Part shown: in pieces, positions 1-8,637 of the stretch
How the letters are laid out: each line of letters opens with the position of its first letter
How positions within the stretch are numbered: position 1 is the stretch's first letter
From: JBFEYJ01 sp041563315
GTDB taxonomy: Bacteria; Pseudomonadota; Gammaproteobacteria; Thiohalomonadales; Thiohalomonadaceae
Length of the DNA: 28,965 bases
Direction: 5' to 3'
NCBI GenBank assembly: GCA_041563315.1
Contig: JBFFNE010000030.1
Location: forward strand, 1-28,965
Made by a program: the position numbers and the translations under genes
The notes under the pieces: model-generated
Told to the model about the DNA's origin: nothing
Database searches by the model: none
What the model saw: the letters and a program-made list of their open reading frames with translations, nothing else

Positions 1-805
1 CCAGGGCCATGCCATTGACGTTAAATGGCGGACGTACCCGGTTCATCAAATCCGCCAGCAGCGGATGGGAAACCGCATAGCCTACCCGTAATCCGGCTAA
101 ACCGTAAGACTTGGAGAAGGTCCTCGCCACCATAAGATTGGGATAACGTGCTACCCATGAGGTGGTGTCGGGATAATCGTTCGCTCCGGTCTCCGGGTCA
201 ATGGCGTAATCGAAATAGGCCTCATCGATCACCACCAGCACCTCAGCCGGGACTGCCTTAACAAAGGCCTCCAGTGCCCCCGCTTCCAGCCAGGTGCCGG
301 TCGGGTTGTTGGGGTTAGCAATGAAAATGACGCGGGTCTGCTCGCTGATGTGTGCCTTGAGCGCTTGCAGATCATGTCCCCAGTTTTTCGCCGGCGCCAT
401 CACCGGTGTGCCACCGACCGCCTGGGTCAGGATCGGATAAAGAGCAAAGGAGTGCTCAGAGAACAACACCTCATCACCGGGGCCCACGAACACCCGCACC
501 GCAAACTCCAGCACATCGCTAGAGCCGTTGCCGAGGGTGATCTGGTTCATCTCCACGCCATGGCGGACTGCCAGCTTCTGTTTCAGGTCGAAGCCGTTGC
601 CGTCGGGATAAAGCCACATATCCCGTACTTCAGCGCGCATCGCCTCAAGGGCCTTCGGTGACGGCCCCAGCGGGTTTTCGTTGGAAGCGAGCTTGATAAT
701 ACCGGTCACCCCGTACTCACGCTCCAGCTCTTCAATCGGTTTGCCAGGCTGATAGGGATGCAGGCCCAGTACGCCGGGTTTTGCGTATTTCGTAAAGTCG
801 GTCAT
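1..805 (-). CDS. hisC: Histidinol-phosphate aminotransferase, 3'-truncated by window edge
   Basis: PLP-dependent class I/II aminotransferase that converts imidazole acetol phosphate and glutamate to histidinol phosphate in histidine synthesis; members beside pheA often also act on aromatic keto acids. The visible 268 residues start MTDFTKYAKPGVLGLHPYQP and hold the family signatures LASNENPLGPSPKAL, NPNNPTGTW, VIDEAYFDY and TFSKSYGLAGLRVGY, whose Lys is the Schiff-base lysine. The start ATG (805-803) lies 11 nt after the pheA stop, so the two are probably co-transcribed. No strong Shine-Dalgarno is visible. The C-terminal quarter lies outside the window. Family certain; hisC rather than a broader aromatic aminotransferase is judged from motifs and context. 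Confidence 0.93.
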   Translation of the reverse strand, partial: MTDFTKYAKPGVLGLHPYQPGKPIEELEREYGVTGIIKLASNENPLGPSPKALEAMRAEVRDMWLYPDGNGFDLKQKLAVRHGVEMNQITLGNGSSDVLEFAVRVFVGPGDEVLFSEHSFALYPILTQAVGGTPVMAPAKNWGHDLQALKAHISEQTRVIFIANPNNPTGTWLEAGALEAFVKAVPAEVLVVIDEAYFDYAIDPETGANDYPDTTSWVARYPNLMVARTFSKSYGLAGLRVGYAVSHPLLADLMNRVRPPFNVNGMAL

Positions 806-816
806 AGTTGTGTGGA

Positions 817-1905
817 TCAGAGAACAGCCTTGGGAAAGGAACCGAGAATCTTGAACAACGCGGCCTCTTTTTCAAGCTCGACTAGTGCCTGGGCAACATG
901 GCTCTCGTCACGATGACCCAGAATTTCGACAAAGAATACATAATCCCACATCCCCTGTCGCGAAGGACGCGACTCAATACGGGTCATGGAGATACCGTTG
1001 CGCGCCATCGGTTCAAGCAGCTGGAACAATGCTCCAGGCTTGTTGCGTGTAGAAAGCAACAGCGCCGTCTTGTCCTCGCCGCTGGGCGGCACCTCCTCGT
1101 TACCGAGGATAAGAAAGCGGGTGGTGTTGTTCGGCTCGTCCTCGATATTCCTGACCAACACCGGCACAGCAAAACGTTCCGCCGCTGAAATACCGGCAAT
1201 GGCGGCTACATTCTCCTGTTCCGCTGCCAGCCGTGCCGCTTCGGCATTGCTACTGACACTGATACGCTCAACGCCAGGCAGATGGGCATCGAGCCATTCG
1301 CGGCACTGAGCCAGTGTCTGGGCGTGGGAGTAGACTCGGTTGATCGCCCTGAGATCGGTGGCCCGACTCATCAAGTGGTCGTGGATCCGCAACTCCACCT
1401 CACCACAAATCTTGAGCGGGGTCTTGAGTAACAGATCGAGAGTGTAATTCACCGCCCCTTCAGTGGAGTTCTCCACCGGTACCACCGCATAGTCGGCATT
1501 GCCCGATTCAACTTCGCGAAACACCTCGTCGAAAGCGGTCAGCGGCTGTGGATTGACCGAGTGACCGAAATGCTTGAGCACCGCCTCGTGGGAGAAGGTT
1601 CCCTCAGGTCCGAGAAACGCCACTGCCATTGGACGCTCCAGAGCAAGGCAAGCGGACATCACCTCACGGAACAGGCGGGCCACATCTTCGGCTGGCAGGG
1701 GTCCCTGATTACGGGCCTTGACCTGGCGCAACACCTGGGCCTCACGTTCAGGACGATAAAATACAGCGTTTTCTCCGGCAGCCAGTTTAACCTTCGCCAC
1801 CTCTTGCGCAAGCGAGGCACGCTCATTGAGCAGGTTTTGTAGCTGTTCATCCAGCGCATCGATACGTTCGCGGATCGCCTTAAGCTGTTCGTCTGTTTGG
1901 CTCAT
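817..1905 (-). CDS. pheA: Bifunctional chorismate mutase / prephenate dehydratase (P-protein)
   Basis: Cytosolic enzyme that turns chorismate into prephenate and then phenylpyruvate, the committed steps to phenylalanine. The 362 residues show three parts: an AroQ-type chorismate mutase helix bundle (about 1-90, with LKAIRERIDALDEQLQNLL), a prephenate dehydratase (about 94-270, with FLGPEGTFSHEA, VPVENSTEGAVNYTLDLL and the catalytic-Thr motif NNTTRFLIL), and a C-terminal ACT domain (about 278-355, with KPGALFQLLEPMARNGISM and IESRP) that is the usual phenylalanine-feedback site. Length is normal for P-protein. It lies between serA and hisC, all on the minus strand; the gap to serA (1906-2083) holds an inverted repeat pair. 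Confidence 0.96.
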   Translation of the reverse strand: MSQTDEQLKAIRERIDALDEQLQNLLNERASLAQEVAKVKLAAGENAVFYRPEREAQVLRQVKARNQGPLPAEDVARLFREVMSACLALERPMAVAFLGPEGTFSHEAVLKHFGHSVNPQPLTAFDEVFREVESGNADYAVVPVENSTEGAVNYTLDLLLKTPLKICGEVELRIHDHLMSRATDLRAINRVYSHAQTLAQCREWLDAHLPGVERISVSSNAEAARLAAEQENVAAIAGISAAERFAVPVLVRNIEDEPNNTTRFLILGNEEVPPSGEDKTALLLSTRNKPGALFQLLEPMARNGISMTRIESRPSRQGMWDYVFFVEILGHRDESHVAQALVELEKEAALFKILGSFPKAVL

Positions 1906-1935
1906 TACATTAATGACTCAATCGAATTTTTTTCA

Positions 1936-2074
1936 CCGCAAAGACGCAAAGGGTTGCACAGTAATAGCAGGTTCATTAGCGCCTAATCGGCGGTGAACAA
2001 TGCCTAGTACACCATACCAATCATGCAGGGTATCCATCGATTGATACACTCTGCGTATTTTGCGCCTTTGCGCT
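1936..2074. repeat. Inverted pair of CGCAAAG-type repeats, pheA/serA gap
   Basis: The left arm CCGCAAAGACGCAAAGG (1936-1952) and the right arm TGCGCCTTTGCGCTG (2061-2075) are inverted copies of one A-rich heptamer repeat (CGCAAAG, repeated with 1-3 nt spacers). About 100 bp of unrelated sequence lies between them. The same arrangement occurs in the next two intergenic gaps. Function unknown. Confidence 0.75.
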
Positions 2075-2083
2075 GAATAACCA

Positions 2084-3253
2084 TCAACCGATGGCGCGCA
2101 CCGCGAGCACGCCCTCGATGGCGGCAATCTCAGCAATAATCGTCGGCGGGACCTCCTTGTCTACATCGACCAGGGTGTAGGCCAGCTCACCACGGGACTT
2201 GTTCAGCATATCAATGATGTTCAAACCCGCCTTTGCCAGATCAGAGGAGATCTGCCCCAACATGTTAGGCACGTTGGAATTGACCACCGCCATGCGGAAG
2301 GCCCCTTCAGTACGCGGCATCACGACCTCGGGAAAATTCACCGAGTTGATCACATTGCCGTTCTCCAGATACTCCTTCACCTGCTCGGCGACCATGATCG
2401 CACAATTCTCTTCCGCCTCAGTGGTAGAAGCGCCGAGATGCGGCAGAGTGATGACACGACTATGGCTCTTCAGCAGATTGGAGGGGAAGTCACAGACGTA
2501 GCTGTAAACCTTGCCGGCATCGATAGCATCGACCACCGCCTGGTCGTCGACGATGCCATCACGGGCAAAGTTGAGGATCACCACATTGTCCTTCATCATC
2601 TTCAGCCGCTCGGCATTAATAAGGCCGCGCGTGGCATCGATGAGGGGCACATGAAAGGTGACAAAGTCAGACCTGCTCAGCAACTCATCGACAGTAGCCG
2701 CTTGCTGCACCGCCGCATCCAGTTGCCAGGCACCCTTAACGGTAATGCCCGGATCGAAACCAATGACCTTCATACCCAAGGCAATGGCGGCATTGGCGAT
2801 TCGCACGCCAATGGCACCGAGGCCGACGACTCCCAAGGTACGCCCAGGCAGTTCGAAACCGGCATAGTTCTTCTTGCCCGCTTCGGTCTGCTTATTGATC
2901 TCCTCATCCGTTCCCTCCAGAGAACGGGCGAAATCCCACGCTGGGCCGATGTTGCGACAGGCCATCAGCATGGCGGCGATCACCAGTTCCTTCACTGCAT
3001 TAGAATTGGCGCCGGGAGCGTTGAACACCGCGACACCGCGCTTGCTCATCTCATCGACGGGGATATTGTTGACCCCGGCGCCGGCACGACCAACCGCTTT
3101 CAATGCCTCGGGGATCGCCATGCCGTGCATCTTAAACGAGCGCAACAGAATCGCATCCGGGTGCTGGAACTCCGAGGCGACTTCGTAGGTATCACGCGGC
3201 AACCGGTCCAGCCCCGCCGCCGAGATGTTGTTCAAGGTCAGAATTTTGTACAT
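2084..3253 (-). CDS. serA: D-3-phosphoglycerate dehydrogenase-like (short SerA with ACT domain)
   Basis: NAD-dependent D-2-hydroxyacid dehydrogenase, predicted to oxidise 3-phosphoglycerate in the first step of serine synthesis. It sits next to serC, which does the second step. In the 389 residues, the Rossmann motif VVGLGAIG is near residue 142, the catalytic Arg is in LNFARDGIV (R231), the catalytic His is in LPHLGAST (H272), and an ACT domain starts near 316. Where E. coli SerA has its catalytic Glu (DVFPTEP) this protein reads VCDFPSN, so that Glu appears absent. The start ATG follows a good Shine-Dalgarno (GGGGGGA). Family assignment is firm; exact substrate is inferred from context. Confidence 0.88.
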   Translation of the reverse strand: MYKILTLNNISAAGLDRLPRDTYEVASEFQHPDAILLRSFKMHGMAIPEALKAVGRAGAGVNNIPVDEMSKRGVAVFNAPGANSNAVKELVIAAMLMACRNIGPAWDFARSLEGTDEEINKQTEAGKKNYAGFELPGRTLGVVGLGAIGVRIANAAIALGMKVIGFDPGITVKGAWQLDAAVQQAATVDELLSRSDFVTFHVPLIDATRGLINAERLKMMKDNVVILNFARDGIVDDQAVVDAIDAGKVYSYVCDFPSNLLKSHSRVITLPHLGASTTEAEENCAIMVAEQVKEYLENGNVINSVNFPEVVMPRTEGAFRMAVVNSNVPNMLGQISSDLAKAGLNIIDMLNKSRGELAYTLVDVDKEVPPTIIAEIAAIEGVLAVRAIG

Positions 3254-3270
3254 GTTTTTATTCCCCCCTG

Positions 3271-3382
3271 ATTAAACGCAAAGGCGCAAGGTCGCAAAGA
3301 AGATCTTCACAAACGCAAAACAGCTACGGTTCTGTTCAATAGATGTTTTCATTTGATTAACTTTGCGCTCTTTGCGTTAAAT
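3271..3382. repeat. Inverted pair of CGCAAAG-type repeats, serA/serC gap
   Basis: The left arm ACGCAAAGGCGCAAGG (about 3276-3291, continuing with CGCAAAG to 3299) and the right arm CTTTGCGCTCTTTGCGTTAA (3361-3380) are inverted copies of the repeat seen in the neighbouring gaps. A further ACGCAAA (about 3312) lies inside. The right arm ends only a few bases from the serC stop codon. Confidence 0.75.
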
Positions 3383-3388
3383 GTTTTT

Positions 3389-4474
3389 TCAGCCGTTGCG
3401 CTTCTCGAAGTCGGCCATGAAAGCAACCAGGGCATCGATGCCCTCTTCCGGCATAGCATTATAGATGGAGGCGCGCATGCCACCGACGGAGCGGTGGCCC
3501 TTGAGCGTCACCAGTCCTGCCTCTTTCGCCCCGGCGAGGAAGGCGCTGTCGAGCTCGGGGTTGGCCAGGGTAAAGGGCACGTTCATCCAGGAACGGCACG
3601 CCACATCGACCGGATTGGCGTAGAAGTCGGAGCCATCGATGGCGGCGTAGAGTTTGTCGGCCTTGCGCTGGTTGATCTCGGCCATCTTGTCCAGACCACC
3701 GATGTCGTTCTTCAGCCACTCGAACACCAGTCCGGCCAGGTACCAGCTGTAGGTCGCCGGGGTGTTGTACATGGAACCGTTATCGGCGTGGGTCTTGTAG
3801 TCGAACATGGTCGGGGTGCCGGCGATAACCTCACCGATCAAGTCCTCGCGTACAATCACCACCGTCACACCGGCTGGTCCGATGTTCTTCTGTGCCCCGG
3901 CATAGATCACATCGTATTTCGAAACATCGATCGGACGGGAGAGGATGCTAGAAGACATATCCGCCACCAGTGGGATATCGTCGGTCTCGGGCACATAGGG
4001 AAACTCCACACCGCGAATCGTTTCATTCGGGCAGTAGTGCACATAAGCGGCATCCGCAGAAAGTTTCAGATCCGCTTGCGCCGGCACAGAGGTAAAATTC
4101 CCCTCAGAGGTATCCGCAGCAAGAGTAACCTGACAGTAGCGTTTTGCCTCGGCGATGGCCTTTTTCGACCAATCACCGGTGTTGATATAGTCAGCACCGG
4201 TCTTACCGCGCAACAGGTTCATCGGCACCATGGCAAACTGGCTGGAAGCGCCGCCCTGCAAGTACAGAACCTTGTAATTCGACGGGATCTGCATCACTTC
4301 ACGCAAGTCAGCTTCAGCCTTCTCGGCGATGGACATATACTCCTTGCCGCGGTGACTCATCTCCATTACCGACATGCCACTGCCATGCCAGTCGAGCATC
4401 TCCTCGCGGGCGCGTTCGATGACCACCTGGGGCAACATTGCCGGACCAGCGCTGAAGTTGAATACACGTGCCAT
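3389..4474 (-). CDS. serC: Phosphoserine aminotransferase
   Basis: PLP enzyme converting 3-phosphohydroxypyruvate and glutamate to phosphoserine; it also serves pyridoxine synthesis in gammaproteobacteria. The protein (361 residues) begins MARVFNFSAGPAMLP, matching the family N-terminus. The PLP lysine is in YAGAQKNIGPAGV. Other typical motifs are QGGASSQFAMVPMNLL and NTGDWSKKAI. The frame has an ATG at 4480-4478, but the Shine-Dalgarno GAAGGGAG directly touches that codon; the ATG at 4474-4472 sits about 6 nt away and matches homologues, so it is preferred. Its gaps to gyrA and serA both hold inverted CGCAAAG repeats. Confidence 0.96.
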   Translation of the reverse strand: MARVFNFSAGPAMLPQVVIERAREEMLDWHGSGMSVMEMSHRGKEYMSIAEKAEADLREVMQIPSNYKVLYLQGGASSQFAMVPMNLLRGKTGADYINTGDWSKKAIAEAKRYCQVTLAADTSEGNFTSVPAQADLKLSADAAYVHYCPNETIRGVEFPYVPETDDIPLVADMSSSILSRPIDVSKYDVIYAGAQKNIGPAGVTVVIVREDLIGEVIAGTPTMFDYKTHADNGSMYNTPATYSWYLAGLVFEWLKNDIGGLDKMAEINQRKADKLYAAIDGSDFYANPVDVACRSWMNVPFTLANPELDSAFLAGAKEAGLVTLKGHRSVGGMRASIYNAMPEEGIDALVAFMADFEKRNG

Positions 4475-4526
4475 CCACATCTCCCTTCAATTCGTTAAGA
4501 GAAAACCATTTGCCATTCTGGTAACT

Positions 4527-4629
4527 CACCGCAAAGGTATAACATACGCAAAGAATTTTGTGGTGTATGAAGGCGGGTATAGCCCGTCCTATGCCCCATT
4601 GCGCTCTTTGCGCCTTTGCAGTTAATCCA
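4527..4629. repeat. Inverted pair of CGCAAAG-type repeats, serC/gyrA gap
   Basis: Left arm CACCGCAAAGGTATAACATA followed by CGCAAAG (4527-4552); right arm TTGCGCTCTTTGCGCCTTTG (4599-4618) is an inverted copy. The centre carries a small imperfect GGCGGG/CCCGTCC hairpin. This is the third such element in three consecutive gaps, and its right arm ends about 15 nt before the gyrA stop. Confidence 0.75.
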
Positions 4630-4632
4630 GCC

Positions 4633-7218
4633 TTATTCTGTCCCTTCCGGGTCGACAGCATCCACCTCATCACCCTCATCGCCCTCATCATCCTCGTCAC
4701 TTTCGGCGATCCGCTCGAGGCCGATGAGTTTCTCATCCTTGGTTAGATTGATCAGCCGTACGCCCTGGGTATTACGACCCATGGAAGATACCTCAGCCAC
4801 GTGGGTTCGCACCAGGGTTCCACCATTGGTAATGAGCATGATCTCCTCTTCCTCAGTCACCAGCACGGCACCGACCACGGCGCCATTGCGCTCGCTGGAC
4901 TGGATGGCGATCACGCCCTGACCGCCACGGCCATAGACAGGATACCCCTCCATCGGAGTGCGCTTGCCATAGCCGTTTTCGGTAGCGGTCAGCACGTAGC
5001 CTTCATCAGCAACGATGAGGGAGATCACCTTCTGGCCTTCGCCAAGACGGATACCACGTACACCGCGGGAGACACGCCCCATGGCGCGGACATTCGATTC
5101 ATTGAAACGAATCACCTTACCGGCGCTGGAGAAGAGCAGAATATCGCGTTGGCCGTCAGTTACCGCCACACCGACCAACTGATCACCCTCAACCAGGTCC
5201 AGCGCGATGATGCCGCTGGCACGGCGACGGGAGAAGTCGACCAGTGGAGTCTTTTTCACTGTGCCGTTGCTCGTGGCCATGAAGACATATTTATCTTCTT
5301 CGAACTCACGGATCGGCAAGATGGCGTTGATGCGCTCATCCTCTTCCAACGGCAGGAGGTTGACGATGGGCTTGCCGCGGGCGGCACGCCCGGCCTGCGG
5401 CAACTCATAGACCTTGAGCCAGTAAACACGGCCACGGCTGGAGAAACAGAGGATGGTATCGTGGGTATTGGCCACGAACATCTTGTCGATGAAATCCTCA
5501 TCCTTGGTGGCGGTGGCGGACTTGCCGCGACCACCACGCTTTTGTGCACGGTAATCGGACAGAGGCTGTGCCTTGGCGTAGCCCTCGTGGGAGAGGGTCA
5601 CTACCACATCCTCTTCGCTGATCAGATCTTCCAGGGTCAGATCCAGCTTGGTGGAGAGAATCTCGGTGCGACGCTCATCGCCGTACTGCTCGCGGATCGC
5701 CAGCAGTTCGTCACGAATCACCTGCATCAATCGCTCGTGGCTGCCGAGAATGTCGAGCAGATCTTCGATGGTAGACAGCAGTTCCCGGTATTCATTGATA
5801 ATCTTGTCCTGCTCCAGCCCGGTCAGGCGATGCAGACGCAGCTCCAGTATTGCCTGGGCCTGGGCCTCGGAGAGACGGTACTGGCCATCGATAAAGCCAA
5901 ACTCCTTGCCCAGCCCATCGGGGCGCGATGCCTCGGCGCCGGCACGGGCAAGCATGTCAGTAACCACCCCCGGCGCCCAGGTCCGTGCCAGCAAGCCAGC
6001 CTTGGCCTCGGCCGGGCTGGGTGCCGCCTTGATCAGCGCGATGATGGGGTCAATATTAGCCAGCGCCACGGCCAGGCCTTCCAGTACGTGGGCCCGTTCG
6101 CGCGCCTTGCGCAATTCGAAAACGGTACGACGGGTCACCACCTCACGGCGGTGGCGGATAAAGGCAACGAGCATCTGTTTGAGGTTGAGCAGCTTCGGCT
6201 GACCGTCGATCAGTGCCACCATATTGATGCCGAACACACTCTGCATCTGGGTCTGCTTGTAGAGATTGTTCAGCAGGACCTCCGGCACCTCGCCGCGCTT
6301 GAGCTCGATGACCATGCGCATGCCATCCTTGTCGGACTCATCACGCAGCTCGGAGATCCCCTCGATCTTCTTCTCCTTGACCAGCTCGGCAATCTTCTCC
6401 AGCAAACGCGCCTTGTTGACCTGGTAGGGCAACTCGGTGACAACGATGCGCTGGCGGCCGCTCTCCATCTCCTCCATCTCGACCCGGGCGCGCACATAGA
6501 TGCGGCCACGGCCAGTGTGGTAGGCCTCATGGATACCGGCGGCGCCATTAATGATACCGGCAGTGGGGAAATCCGGGCCGGGGATATGCTGCATCAGTCC
6601 TGAGATATCGATGTCAGGGTCTTCGATCAACGCCAGACAGGCGTTGGTCACCTCGGTCAGGTTATGCGGGGGGATATTCGTCGCCATGCCGACTGCGATG
6701 CCGGCTGAGCCGTTGATCAACAGATTGGGCAAGCGTGCGGGTAGAACCTCGGGTTCACTCTCGGATTCATCGTAGTTGGGGATGAAATCGACAGTTTCCT
6801 TATCGATATCGGCCAACAGTTCGTGGGCGATCCTGGCCATGCGAACCTCGGTGTAACGCATGGCGGCGGCAGAGTCACCGTCGACGGAACCGAAGTTGCC
6901 CTGGCCGTCGACCAGCATGTAGCGCAGGGAGAAGGGCTGGGCCATACGCACGATGGTGTCATAGACCGCGGTATCACCGTGGGGGTGGTATTTACCGATC
7001 ACGTCACCGACCACGCGGGCCGATTTTTTGTAGGGTTTGTTCCAGTCATTGCCCAGTTCACGCATCGCGTAGAGCACGCGCCGGTGAACTGGCTTGAGTC
7101 CGTCCCGTACATCAGGCAGGGCGCGGCCAACGATCACGCTCATGGCGTAATCCAGGTAGGACTGCTTCATCTCCTCCTCGATATTAATCGGGAGGACCTC
7201 TTTGGCAAACTCGGTCAT
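4633..7218 (-). CDS. gyrA: DNA gyrase subunit A
   Basis: A subunit of the ATP-dependent type II topoisomerase that introduces negative supercoils; it forms A2B2 with GyrB. Its 861 residues number like E. coli GyrA at the N-terminus: catalytic Tyr122 in AAAMRYTEVRM, and quinolone-resistance positions Thr83 and Asp87 in HPHGDTAVYDTIVRM. The GyrA box QKRGGRG, needed for DNA wrapping, lies between the breakage-reunion part and the C-terminal beta-pinwheel. The protein ends in an acidic tail (SDEDDEGDEGDEVDAVDPEG). An AAGGA Shine-Dalgarno lies about 12 nt before the ATG, a long but tolerable spacing. It is the first gene of the minus-strand block. Confidence 0.98.
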   Translation of the reverse strand: MTEFAKEVLPINIEEEMKQSYLDYAMSVIVGRALPDVRDGLKPVHRRVLYAMRELGNDWNKPYKKSARVVGDVIGKYHPHGDTAVYDTIVRMAQPFSLRYMLVDGQGNFGSVDGDSAAAMRYTEVRMARIAHELLADIDKETVDFIPNYDESESEPEVLPARLPNLLINGSAGIAVGMATNIPPHNLTEVTNACLALIEDPDIDISGLMQHIPGPDFPTAGIINGAAGIHEAYHTGRGRIYVRARVEMEEMESGRQRIVVTELPYQVNKARLLEKIAELVKEKKIEGISELRDESDKDGMRMVIELKRGEVPEVLLNNLYKQTQMQSVFGINMVALIDGQPKLLNLKQMLVAFIRHRREVVTRRTVFELRKARERAHVLEGLAVALANIDPIIALIKAAPSPAEAKAGLLARTWAPGVVTDMLARAGAEASRPDGLGKEFGFIDGQYRLSEAQAQAILELRLHRLTGLEQDKIINEYRELLSTIEDLLDILGSHERLMQVIRDELLAIREQYGDERRTEILSTKLDLTLEDLISEEDVVVTLSHEGYAKAQPLSDYRAQKRGGRGKSATATKDEDFIDKMFVANTHDTILCFSSRGRVYWLKVYELPQAGRAARGKPIVNLLPLEEDERINAILPIREFEEDKYVFMATSNGTVKKTPLVDFSRRRASGIIALDLVEGDQLVGVAVTDGQRDILLFSSAGKVIRFNESNVRAMGRVSRGVRGIRLGEGQKVISLIVADEGYVLTATENGYGKRTPMEGYPVYGRGGQGVIAIQSSERNGAVVGAVLVTEEEEIMLITNGGTLVRTHVAEVSSMGRNTQGVRLINLTKDEKLIGLERIAESDEDDEGDEGDEVDAVDPEGTE

Positions 7219-7281
7219 CGGAGAGCGTTATCCTTATCAGCCTAGGCTTTGTTCTGAGTTGTAAACGCAGAAATAGGCTGA

Positions 7282-7290
7282 ATTATACCA
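7282..7290 (-). promoter_or_regulatory. Extended -10 promoter for gyrA
   Basis: On the minus strand the sequence reads TGGTATAAT, a perfect extended -10 (TGnTATAAT), about 63 nt upstream of the gyrA start. No good -35 hexamer is visible at 17 bp, which is usual for extended -10 promoters. Confidence 0.6.
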
Positions 7291-7318
7291 TACCCTGGCT
7301 GACCACCGCATCAATCAT

Positions 7319-7350
7319 TAAAACGACGAGAGGCCCTCAGCGGGCCTCTC
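7319..7350 (-). terminator. Rho-independent terminator of mtnA
   Basis: A perfect 9-bp stem GAGAGGCCC/GGGCCTCTC (7328-7336 and 7342-7350) with a 5-nt loop. Read on the minus strand it is followed by GTCGTTTTAAT. It lies 26 bp beyond the mtnA stop and upstream of the gyrA promoter, so it separates the two units. Confidence 0.8.
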
Positions 7351-7375
7351 AGTGCATACATGGGTGGAAGGTGGC

Positions 7376-8428
7376 CTATTTTTCCATCATGACAGCCATT
7401 TTTTCTGCTGTAGGGTTAAGTACCACGCCCTTTTCCGTGATAATCGCATCCACCAGTTCGGCCGGGGTAATGTCAAATGCGGGATTCCAGGCCTGTGCAC
7501 CCTCTGCCGCCACGTTTTTTCCACCCAGGGACAGAACCTCCTCGGGACTACGTTGCTCAATCGGGATCAGGTTACCGTTGGCCAGTGACATGTCCACCGT
7601 GGAGGTGGGCGCTACCACCATGAACTTCACCCCATGGTATTTGGCCGCTACTGCCGCGCTGTAGGTGCCAATTTTATTGGCCACATCACCATTGGCGGCA
7701 ATGCGGTCTGAACCGACCACCACCCACTTGACCCGGCCTTGCTGCATCAGCGCCGCTGCAGCGCCATCGACCAGCAAAGTCACCGGGATCTGCTCCTTAA
7801 CCAACTCCCATGCGGTCAGCCTGGCACCTTGCAGCCAGGGCCTGGTCTCATCGGCATAAACCGTGCTGATCTTGCCCTGGGAGTAGGCGGTCCGGATCAC
7901 CCCCAACGCAGTGCCATAGCCACCGGTCGCCAGCGAGCCGGTATTACAGTGAGTAAGAATGCCGTAACCGCTCTCTTCTATCAGCGCCGCGCCCAGTTCA
8001 CCCATCCGTCGATTGGCGGCGATATCCTCCTCGTGGATAGCATCGGCCTCGGCGATCATCGCCGCTACCGGGTCACTCTCCTCGGGCAGGTTGAACAACA
8101 CCTTGCCCATGCGCTCCAGCGCCCAGGCCAGGTTCACGGCCGTGGGCCGGGCATCGGCCAGGGCGCCCAAATCCTGTTCCAGTTTTTGCAGAAAATCTTC
8201 CCGCTTTTCGGCCAGACGCTTGCGCACCGCCAGCACCACCCCATAGGCCGCGGTGATACCGATGGCCGGAGCACCGCGCACCACCATATCGCGAATCGCG
8301 CCGGCCACTGCCAGTGAATCGTCATATTCCAGGTATACCTCCTGCTGCGGCAGCAGGCGCTGGTCCAGCAACTTGAGTCTGTCCTCCTCCCAGAGAACGG
8401 CGCGAATGGTGTCATGCAAAGCGGTCAT
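7376..8428 (-). CDS. mtnA: Methylthioribose-1-phosphate isomerase
   Basis: Methionine-salvage enzyme that isomerises 5-methylthioribose-1-phosphate to methylthioribulose-1-phosphate. The 350 residues hold VVRGAPAIGITAAYGV, the catalytic Cys161 in LTHCNTGSLATGGYGTALG, ETRPWLQGARLTAWEL, and the catalytic Asp241 in VVVGSDRIAANGDVANKIGT. This matches MtnA rather than the related eIF2B-type regulatory proteins. AGGA lies 6 nt before the ATG. In Pseudomonas-type genomes mtnA lies beside gyrA and next to the methylthioadenosine deaminase gene; here that partner (mtaD) is 10 kb away. Confidence 0.95.
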   Translation of the reverse strand: MTALHDTIRAVLWEEDRLKLLDQRLLPQQEVYLEYDDSLAVAGAIRDMVVRGAPAIGITAAYGVVLAVRKRLAEKREDFLQKLEQDLGALADARPTAVNLAWALERMGKVLFNLPEESDPVAAMIAEADAIHEEDIAANRRMGELGAALIEESGYGILTHCNTGSLATGGYGTALGVIRTAYSQGKISTVYADETRPWLQGARLTAWELVKEQIPVTLLVDGAAAALMQQGRVKWVVVGSDRIAANGDVANKIGTYSAAVAAKYHGVKFMVVAPTSTVDMSLANGNLIPIEQRSPEEVLSLGGKNVAAEGAQAWNPAFDITPAELVDAIITEKGVVLNPTAEKMAVMMEK

Positions 8429-8538
8429 GTGTGTCCTGTCAGTCGATGACTGTCCAATCTATTTAAGGTGTGTGAAGTGTACCCCAAGCCCCCTCCCCTC
8501 TCCAGCCATTCCCCGTTGGTAAACGACTTGCAACAAAA

Positions 8539-8567
8539 GTTTCATCGGATCGTCATATTGTTGTCAC
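8539..8567 (+). promoter_or_regulatory. Candidate Pho-box array upstream of porin
   Basis: Three heptamers at exact 11-bp spacing read GTTTCAT-CGGA-TCGTCAT-ATTG-TTGTCAC. The last two match the PhoB consensus (CTGTCAT, 4 nt, CTGTCAT/C) at about 12 of 18 positions. The block lies about 70 bp before the porin start. No convincing -10 was found at the expected distance, so this is a candidate only. Confidence 0.35.
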
Positions 8568-8637
8568 CCCAGCGTAACAGTGCGTTGCAACACTGTCTCC
8601 GCTTTTGGGATATCCCGTAACCATCAGGAGTAACACA

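Noticed and set aside
3353..4498. A 381-codon plus-strand open frame opposite serC
   Set aside because: Shadow of serC, rich in His and Gly as antisense frames of GC-rich genes are; no start signal.
4801..6603. A 600-codon plus-strand open frame opposite gyrA
   Set aside because: It is the antisense shadow of gyrA, with no ribosome site or domain; GC-rich codon bias keeps the opposite strand open.
6955..6985. Thr at GyrA position 83 as a quinolone-resistance mutation
   Set aside because: Thr83 is the wild-type residue in several gammaproteobacteria such as P. aeruginosa; Asp87 is also wild type.
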